A DNA stretch of 64,000 nt, taken from positions 2,666,001-2,730,000 of the forward strand of contig NZ_VFYP01000001.1 of NCBI RefSeq assembly GCF_006443685.1. The letters run 5' to 3'. Below the pieces are notes generated by a model. The model ran no database searches, had not been told where the DNA came from, and saw only the letters and a program-made list of their open reading frames with translations. The stretch comes from Rhizobium glycinendophyticum (GTDB lineage: Bacteria > Pseudomonadota > Alphaproteobacteria > Rhizobiales > Rhizobiaceae). Both the position numbers and the translations under genes were made by a program. Shown here in pieces: positions 58,403 through 64,000 of this stretch (its first letter is position 1; each line of letters starts with the position of its first letter).

Positions 58403-59419
58403 ATGTTTCGTTCCCTGATGGCCATTTCCCTTGCCTTGACCGCCACGACGGCGCTCTCCGGAGAGCCGGCCCCTGCGGCAATAAGTGCGGGCGAGACAAG
58501 GCCGAAACAGATCCTGATGATCTCCTTCGACGGCGCACATGACAACAAGCTGTGGAAGCGCAGCCGCGACATCGCGAGGCGCGCCAACGCCCATTTCACC
58601 TATTTCCTCTCTTGCGCCACGCTGATCCCGCGCGAGCGGGCGAGCGACTACAAGGCGCCGGGCATCAAGGCCGGGCGCTCCAATATCGGCTTTGCCCAGA
58701 CGGTGGACGAGGTCGCGACGCGCCTCGACAACATCTGGAGCGCGCACGAGGAAGGTCACGAAATCGCCAGCCACACCTGCGGCCACTTCGATGGCAAGGA
58801 CTGGACCAAGGATCAGTGGCTAACAGAATTCGAGAGCTTTGACCGCGGGCTGGCCGGCGCCTGGAAGGACAACGGCCTGGGCGACCGGGAACCGCAGGGA
58901 TGGGCGGACTTCGTCACATCCGGCATCACCGGCTTCCGCGCGCCTTATCTCTCCGCTCCCGACAGTCTCTATGACGCCGAGCGCGAACACGGCTATCGTT
59001 ACGATGCGAGCCTCGTGACCCACGACCCGGCCCCGCCGCGTAAAGAGGATGGGCTGATCCGCTTTGGCCTGCCCTTGATCCCCGAAGGACCGGAGAACCG
59101 CCGCATCATCGCCATGGACTACAACCTCTTCATCCGCCATTCCGGCGGCATTGACCACCCGTCCAAGGGCGACGAATTCGCCGAACGCAGCTACAAGGCC
59201 TTCAAGACCGCCTTCGAAACCCAGTACAACGGCGACCGCATGCCGCTGCAGATCGGCCTGCACTTCGTCACGATGAACGGCGGCGCCTATTGGGCGGCGA
59301 TGGAGCGGCTGGTGGCCGAAGTCTGCCCGAAGCCGGATGTCGCCTGCGTCACCTATTCGGAGGCGCTGGAGATGCTGGGCAAGGATGGTGGCGCGAAGTC
59401 GGGAACAGGCGAGATGTGA
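58403..59419 (+). CDS. Polysaccharide deacetylase (NodB-homology) family protein
   Basis: About 338 residues from the ATG at 58403; in-frame ATG and TTG codons a few residues earlier are also possible. A signal peptide ends near ALSGEP. NodB domain: ILMISFDGAHDNK (first metal Asp), SHTCGHFDG (H-x3-H), GFRAPYLSAP and IGLHFVTMNG. It would remove acetyl groups from a periplasmic polysaccharide or peptidoglycan-like substrate; the motif spacing is atypical of chitin deacetylases. Confidence 0.8.
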   Translation: MFRSLMAISLALTATTALSGEPAPAAISAGETRPKQILMISFDGAHDNKLWKRSRDIARRANAHFTYFLSCATLIPRERASDYKAPGIKAGRSNIGFAQTVDEVATRLDNIWSAHEEGHEIASHTCGHFDGKDWTKDQWLTEFESFDRGLAGAWKDNGLGDREPQGWADFVTSGITGFRAPYLSAPDSLYDAEREHGYRYDASLVTHDPAPPRKEDGLIRFGLPLIPEGPENRRIIAMDYNLFIRHSGGIDHPSKGDEFAERSYKAFKTAFETQYNGDRMPLQIGLHFVTMNGGAYWAAMERLVAEVCPKPDVACVTYSEALEMLGKDGGAKSGTGEM

Positions 59420-59436
59420 CGGTTCGTTCAGACAGA

Positions 59437-59473
59437 TAACAAAAGGCCGCGCTGGCTTGCCGGGCGCGACCTT
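59437..59473 (-). terminator. Hairpin at the 3' end of bacA
   Basis: A 10-bp stem with one mismatch (59443-59452 with 59464-59473) between convergent genes. The minus strand reads TTTTGTTATC after it, so it best fits termination of bacA. Confidence 0.6.
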
Positions 59474-59499
59474 GTGTATTTGATCTGATCTTCAGCGCC

Positions 59500-60771
59500 T
59501 CAGGTTGGCTTGTCCGCAGCAACCTCTCCAGCAACGGCCTCCCGCTCCAGATAGCGCTGGTCTATTTCCGGCAAAGGCTCGTCGTCGATCGCCGCCTCGA
59601 AGGCCTTGAGGCGCTTGTGGATCGACAGAAGCTCGATGATCGTCGTCCAGGAATTGACCAGATACTGGAACGAATTCGAGACCTGCCCGAAGGCGGTCGC
59701 GATCTGCTGATAGATGCCATAGGTGATCTTGCCCGCGACGATAGTCGGCACCAGCACGATCAGCAGGAAGATCGCATCAGCCTGCATGTAGAAATAACGG
59801 GCGACGTTGAAATAGAGGTAGTGGAAGTACAGCGTGAAATAGTTGACCCGGACGTTATTGTAGAGTTCCTTGACGGTCGCTGGCTGCGCGCGATCCGCAT
59901 GGTCTTCGCCGTAGACGAGCTCCTTGCGATAGGCGGCCTCCACACGCTGGTTGCGGAAGTTGAGACCCGGCAGCCGGATACCGGCAACCGCCAGCAGGAT
60001 CGTGCCGAAAGCAGACCAGAAGATCGCCAGCCAGAACAGCGCATGTGGCACTTCGCCGATGATCGGCAGCTCGCTGACGTAACCCGACAGCGAAAACAGG
60101 ATCGGCAGGAAGACGATCAGAGTCATCACTGCATTGATGAGCGAAATGCCGAGCCCTTCCAGCGTCGAGGAGAACCGCATCGTATCTTCCTGCACGCGCT
60201 GCGAGGCACCTTCGATATGCCGGACCTTCTCCCATCTGGACATGTAGAAGTCGTTCATCGCCGTACGCCAGCGGAAGATGTAGTGGCTGGTGAAGAAGTC
60301 GGTCACGATCGAGATCGCCATGCTGACGAAGACGATCTTCGCGAACACGATCTGCAGGCTGTAGAAGTCCCACACGGTGATGCCCGGCTGCTTCGAGAGC
60401 GCGTTCTGCAGCAGATCACCGAAGGGGCGGCGGAAATTGTTGATGACGACCGAAACCTGCACGCCGAAATAGACCGCCGCGATGATGAACAGCGATCCCC
60501 ATATCGACCAGATCTTCCAAGGGTGATCCTTGGCGAGAAGCGTCCAGACCCCACCGAAAGCGACCATGCACAAGAGGAAGTAGGCGTAGAAGTACAGGTT
60601 CGACGGAAGAGCGAAGAAGCTCAGGTCGAACGGCTCGGTCTCCGGGTGCACATAACCCAGGCTGTTGCCGAGTTCCTGGACCCCGAAGTACCAGGCCAGA
60701 ACGCAGACGAAGGTGAAGATGACGGCTGATGTGAAGAACAGCTTGGGCCGGGGGAAGAAGGAATGAAACAC
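59500..60771 (-). CDS. bacA: Peptide transporter BacA (SbmA/BacA family)
   Basis: The GTG at 60771 is chosen: it follows GAAGG and gives VFHSFFPRPKLFF, the same N-terminus as Sinorhizobium BacA. About 423 residues, seven or eight membrane helices, no ATP-binding domain. FRWRTAMNDFYMSRW is the SbmA/BacA signature. Proton-driven importer of peptides, including NCR-type host peptides in symbiotic species. The upstream in-frame extension has no ribosome site. Confidence 0.9.
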   Translation of the reverse strand: MFHSFFPRPKLFFTSAVIFTFVCVLAWYFGVQELGNSLGYVHPETEPFDLSFFALPSNLYFYAYFLLCMVAFGGVWTLLAKDHPWKIWSIWGSLFIIAAVYFGVQVSVVINNFRRPFGDLLQNALSKQPGITVWDFYSLQIVFAKIVFVSMAISIVTDFFTSHYIFRWRTAMNDFYMSRWEKVRHIEGASQRVQEDTMRFSSTLEGLGISLINAVMTLIVFLPILFSLSGYVSELPIIGEVPHALFWLAIFWSAFGTILLAVAGIRLPGLNFRNQRVEAAYRKELVYGEDHADRAQPATVKELYNNVRVNYFTLYFHYLYFNVARYFYMQADAIFLLIVLVPTIVAGKITYGIYQQIATAFGQVSNSFQYLVNSWTTIIELLSIHKRLKAFEAAIDDEPLPEIDQRYLEREAVAGEVAADKPT

Positions 60772-60930
60772 GCGGAAAACCTTCGTGTGGGAGAAGTCAT
60801 GTCGATCGCGTTGAAACCTATGGCACAGGCTGCAACGCGGCAACAGCATCGCCAAATTGTGGCGGAATTACCCCCGCAATAATTACAGGTTCGCAAGGAT
60901 CGGCCGGCGGGCGTTCACCCATTGCAAGCG

Positions 60931-61308
60931 TCAGGCGGCCGCACCCCGCAAAACGAAATCAGCTTCGATCTCGTCAAAAGGCACAAACACCTTGGAGGCC
61001 GCGTCCTTCTCGACCAGACCCCACTCGACCAAAACGCTTACATCCTCATGCACACGCTTAACATCACGCTCCAGTGCCCGGGCAAGGCCCCGGATGGTGG
61101 ACGGTCCGAGCGTCTGCAGGCGTTCAATGAGCTCCCAACGTTTGGGAGACAGGATCGAGAACAGTTGAGCCGGCGAGGAAAATGTCAGGACCGTGGAGTG
61201 GGGCGCTGCTTCGCCAGTCTTCCACACGCCCACAAAGCGGGAAGCCATGGCCTCGACCTGGGCCATCACATCTGCTGCACGTCGGATCTGAATGACTGCT
61301 TTTTTCAT
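60931..61308 (-). CDS. TumA-like antitoxin (HVO_A0114-type helix-turn-helix)
   Basis: 125 residues. Winged helix reading LSPKRWELIERLQTLGPSTIRGLARALERDVKRVHEDVSVLVEWGLVEKD. This is the DNA-binding protein paired with DUF6516/TumE toxins. Overlaps the toxin gene by four bases and follows it. Confidence 0.82.
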   Translation of the reverse strand: MKKAVIQIRRAADVMAQVEAMASRFVGVWKTGEAAPHSTVLTFSSPAQLFSILSPKRWELIERLQTLGPSTIRGLARALERDVKRVHEDVSVLVEWGLVEKDAASKVFVPFDEIEADFVLRGAAA

Positions 61309-61589
61309 TGTCTCAGCCTCATTCTCACTTCGTCCATGAAGTCGGCGACCAGCCGATCGACATCCCTGAATTCGTAAGGCATCTCCAGGCCATCGATATG
61401 TCGGTGATCGCCCTTGCCGCGCTCGTTGTCGAAGCAGACGATCCTCGAACCGTCTCGGCCGAAATAAAGCCTGTATTTATAGTCGTGTTTGCTACCGACA
61501 ACTGGCCTGGGAACGCTCCAGATCACCATCTCAATGATCGAACCGTCCTCAAGAACAAGCTTTTCATGCATCAGCTTTGTCGCTCGCAT
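61305..61589 (-). CDS. TumE-family toxin (DUF6516)
   Basis: 94 residues beginning MRATKLMHEKLVLEDGSIIE, then SKHDYKYRLYFGRDGSRIVCFDNERGKGDHRH and ending DVDRLVADFMDEVRMRL. The strand-rich core plus the KGDHRHIDG segment is the DUF6516 signature. Intact; toxic mechanism is not established. A palindrome just before the start probably serves as operator. Confidence 0.82.
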   Translation of the reverse strand: MRATKLMHEKLVLEDGSIIEMVIWSVPRPVVGSKHDYKYRLYFGRDGSRIVCFDNERGKGDHRHIDGLEMPYEFRDVDRLVADFMDEVRMRLRQ

Positions 61590-61608
61590 GTTGGCATAAT
61601 TGCCAACA
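61589..61608. promoter_or_regulatory. Palindromic operator of the TumE/TumA pair
   Basis: A perfect 8-bp inverted repeat, TGTTGGCA-TAAT-TGCCAACA, touching the toxin start codon. Fits an autoregulated TA promoter. Confidence 0.7.
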
Positions 61609-61718
61609 CATCAAATTTTGTCAAGGAAATGCCGTCCGGGAAGCGCTGCCCTAAGCTCCCTTGCCTCCCGGCCAAAAATCGCTAGGGAAGTCGCAAAGCT
61701 TTTTTTCAGGAGTGCCCC

Positions 61719-61955
61719 ATGAGCGATCTCAGCCTGCAGCAGGCCATCGACAACATCTACACCTCGCTGAACAACGACAACGAGGACATCGACCTGCACA
61801 TTGCCGCCCTGAAGGCAGCGATGGCCAAGGAAGGGGTGAAGGAAGCCGTGTTCGAGCCGGGCAAGCTGGCGCAGTCGAACCGCCAGGGCCGCAAGATCAT
61901 GCAGTCCTATTTCAAGAAAAAGGGCGTCGCCGTCGCCTTTTCCAAGTCCGAATAA
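61719..61955 (+). CDS. Small conserved hypothetical protein
   Basis: 78 residues, charged and helical: MSDLSLQQAIDNIYTSLNND and IAALKAAMAKEGVKEAVFEP, then GRKIMQSYFKKKGVAVAF. No known motif, no signal. Positioned between the TumE/TumA pair and map; the codon use looks native. A ribosome site (CAGGAGTG) precedes the start. Confidence 0.65.
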   Translation: MSDLSLQQAIDNIYTSLNNDNEDIDLHIAALKAAMAKEGVKEAVFEPGKLAQSNRQGRKIMQSYFKKKGVAVAFSKSE

Positions 61956-61985
61956 GGCTTCCGACGAGAGGCGAAAACGCTCGCC

Positions 61986-62738
61986 TTAGTCGGCGAGCGT
62001 CAGAACCAACGGCCCATTCTTCGTCACCACGATCGTGTGTTCGAACTGGACGGTCGGCGCCGGCGGATCGCTGTAGAGCGTCCAGGCATCCTTGTCGCCG
62101 TCCTCCGCCCAATGGCCGCCGAGCGAGAGAAACGGCTCGACGGTAAAGACCAGCCCCTCCTCCATGATCCGGGTTTCGTCCGGATCCGGCCAGGTCGACA
62201 ATTCCTTCGGCTCTTCGTGCAGCGAGCGACCGACGCCGTGGCTGGCGAGATTGGTGATCAGCGTATAGCGGTTCTTGCGAGCAAAAGCGCCGATGGAATT
62301 GCCAATATCGGCCATCGGCCTCCCGGTCTTCACTTGATTGAGGCCCACCCAGAGCGCCCGCTTGCCGTCGCGCAGCAACCGTTCCTGCTTCGCCGTGCCC
62401 GGCGGCACGATGAAGGACTGGCCGGTATCGCCGAAATAGCCGAGCTTTTCCGCCGACACGTCGATATTGACGAGGTCACCCGCCTTGATCACCCGGTCGC
62501 CCGGAATGCCATGGGCGATTTCTTCATTGACCGAGATGCAGGTGGCACCCGGAAACTGATAACAGAGTTCCGGTGCGGATTGCGCGCCGTTGTCTTCGAG
62601 AACCTTGCGGCCAATCAGATCGAGTTCACGCGTCGTGATCCCCGGCTCGAGCGCCGCCGCCATCACCTTGACGGCCGTGGCGCAGATCCGCCCGATATCT
62701 TTCAGACGGACGAGGTCCTCTTCGGTTTCAACGATCAT
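61986..62738 (-). CDS. map: Methionine aminopeptidase type I
   Basis: 250 residues. Metal-binding residues are in CISVNEEIAHGIPGDRVI, VNIDVSAEKLGYFGDTGQSF, SHGVGRSLHEEP, FTVEPF and VQFEHTIVVTKNGP. Removes the initiator methionine from new proteins. Closest to type I (MetAP1). Confidence 0.93.
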   Translation of the reverse strand: MIVETEEDLVRLKDIGRICATAVKVMAAALEPGITTRELDLIGRKVLEDNGAQSAPELCYQFPGATCISVNEEIAHGIPGDRVIKAGDLVNIDVSAEKLGYFGDTGQSFIVPPGTAKQERLLRDGKRALWVGLNQVKTGRPMADIGNSIGAFARKNRYTLITNLASHGVGRSLHEEPKELSTWPDPDETRIMEEGLVFTVEPFLSLGGHWAEDGDKDAWTLYSDPPAPTVQFEHTIVVTKNGPLVLTLAD

Positions 62739-62802
62739 CAGGGGTCCTCGCAGGCTTCAGGGCGCCGGTCCTCGGGGCCGTCGCCCCTGGCACGGTCGCT
62801 GC

Positions 62803-63849
62803 TTACGCAGCCGACGCCTTCTCCGTCAACGCCTTCCGAACCAGCGGCGCGACTTTTGTTCCGAAGAGTTCGATCCCGCGCATGATTTCCTTGTGCGGCA
62901 TCGGCCCGATCGCCATCTGCAGCAGGAAGCGGTCGTTCTTGAAGATGCCGTGCATGGCGACGATCTTTTCGGCGACCGTCTCGGGATCGCCGACGAAGAG
63001 CGCGCCGCGCGGACCGCGCGAGGCATCGAACTGCGCCCGGTTGGTCGGCCCCCAGCCGCGCTCCCGGCCGATCCGGTCCATCACCACCGCCTGCGGCGCA
63101 TAGAAGATGTCGGCGGCCGACTGGGTCGTGTCATGGATGAAACCGTGCACGTTGATCGAGGTCTGGAGCGTCGCGGGATCGACGCCGGCCTTCGCCGCAC
63201 TCTGGCGGTAGAGATCGAAGAAGGGCGCAAAGCGATGCGGCTCGCCGCCGATGATGGCGAGCGCCAGCGGCAGTCCGAGATAACCGGCACGTGCCGCCGA
63301 CTGCGGCGTGCCGCCAATCGCGATCCACAGCGGCAGAAGCTCCTGCAGCGGACGCGGATAGACGCCCCGCGCTTGGATGGGCTTGCGGGTCTGGCCTTCC
63401 CAGGTCACCACTTCGTTTTCGCGGATTTCCATCAAGAGCTGCAGCTTTTCGGCAAAGAGCAGGTCGTAGTCCTCAAGGTCATAGCCAAACAGCGGGAAGC
63501 TCTCGATGAAGGAGCCGCGCCCGACCATCAGTTCCGTGCGCCCGCCGGAGAGCAGATCGACCGTCGCATATTGCTGGAAGACGCGGACCGGATCGTCCGA
63601 CGAGAGCACCGAAACGGCGCTGGTCAGCCGGATGTTCTTGGTCTGCACGGCAGCGGCCGCAAGGATCGTCGCCGGCGACGAGGCCATGTAGTCAGGGCGA
63701 TGATGTTCGCCGAGACCGAAGACATCGAGCCCCACCTCGTCGGCAAGCTTGATCTCGGCCAGCAACTCGTCGACCCGCCGCTTGGCTTCCGCCCCCTTGT
63801 TGGCGGCATTGGGATCGACGTCGGCGAAGGTGTAGAGACCGAGTTCCAT
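62803..63849 (-). CDS. LLM-class flavin-dependent oxidoreductase
   Basis: 348 residues from the ATG at 63849, which has GGAG upstream; an ATG 12 codons earlier is possible. Luciferase-like barrel: VFGLGEHHRPDYMASSPATIL, TKNIRLTSAVSVLSSDDPVRVFQQYATVDLLSGGRTELMVGRG, wherein the GRG binds flavin phosphate, and IAIGGTPQSAARA. Substrate unknown. Confidence 0.88.
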   Translation of the reverse strand: MELGLYTFADVDPNAANKGAEAKRRVDELLAEIKLADEVGLDVFGLGEHHRPDYMASSPATILAAAAVQTKNIRLTSAVSVLSSDDPVRVFQQYATVDLLSGGRTELMVGRGSFIESFPLFGYDLEDYDLLFAEKLQLLMEIRENEVVTWEGQTRKPIQARGVYPRPLQELLPLWIAIGGTPQSAARAGYLGLPLALAIIGGEPHRFAPFFDLYRQSAAKAGVDPATLQTSINVHGFIHDTTQSAADIFYAPQAVVMDRIGRERGWGPTNRAQFDASRGPRGALFVGDPETVAEKIVAMHGIFKNDRFLLQMAIGPMPHKEIMRGIELFGTKVAPLVRKALTEKASAA

Positions 63850-64000
63850 GACATTGCTCCGCTGGTAAGCTGTTTCGTCTGACATAGCGATTATGCCGGT
63901 GGTGGCAAAGTCCCCTCCATCGAACAGTGTGTCACGCCTGGTTCTTCTCCCGCCCTCTCCGCAACAAGCCCTCTGCCCGGCCTTTACTGCACCGCAGTAA

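Overview
The window is a high-GC stretch of an alphaproteobacterial chromosome, almost certainly from the Rhizobiaceae (Rhizobium/Agrobacterium/Sinorhizobium group). The best markers are a fused anthranilate synthase TrpE(G) behind a Trp-rich leader peptide and attenuator, a choline importer ChoXWV whose ligand residues match Sinorhizobium numbering exactly, a NolR-like repressor, BacA, divergent PutA/PutR, a DUF47-Pit phosphate pair behind a Pho-box-like site, and a heme-type TonB receptor behind two TGA-N9-TCA iron boxes. No rRNA, tRNA, CRISPR array, phage or intact insertion sequence was seen.

Layout. 0.1-10.4 kb: Mg-type P-ATPase, GST, a small lipoprotein, an M20 peptidase with a divergent Lrp regulator, a DoxX-like protein, a HupE/UreJ metal permease and a three-gene amino-acid ABC importer ending at a strong terminator. 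10.4-14.7 kb: chemoreceptor, YciI-like protein, queF and a CDF metal exporter. 14.8-16.5 kb: three toxin-antitoxin (TA) loci side by side, two with broken toxins. 16.5-25 kb: trpE(G) with trpL, an extensin-like protein, an iron-regulated heme receptor, fhs and a UPF0114 membrane protein. 25-29.6 kb: putA/putR and a solo LuxR-type regulator.

29.6-37 kb holds the least explained part: five minus-strand genes (coiled-coil protein, 391-residue unknown, classic AAA+ ATPase, DUF6638-like protein, DUF2333 membrane protein) that look like one operon and probably one machine, with a RelE/XRE-type TA pair and its own operator wedged inside. 37-43.8 kb: cytochrome c, choXWV, a HugZ/PNPOx-like protein with an AT-rich 3' end, the NolR-like repressor and an omega-aminotransferase. 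44-52 kb: a branched-chain amino-acid-type binding protein, DUF47-pit, rhodanese, aldose epimerase, adenine deaminase, YefM/YoeB and a potassium channel with a C-terminal zinc ribbon. 52-64 kb: an AAC(6')-like acetyltransferase overlapping an alpha-glucosidase, a GT4 glycosyltransferase, der with its TPR partner, NnrU, a polysaccharide deacetylase, bacA, a TumE/TumA-type TA pair, a small conserved protein, map and an LLM-class flavin oxidoreductase.

The content is mostly core metabolism and transport. The unusual features are six TA loci in 64 kb, some visibly decaying, and the uncharacterised AAA+ operon. Identifications rest on reading motifs, lengths and context; no database search was run.
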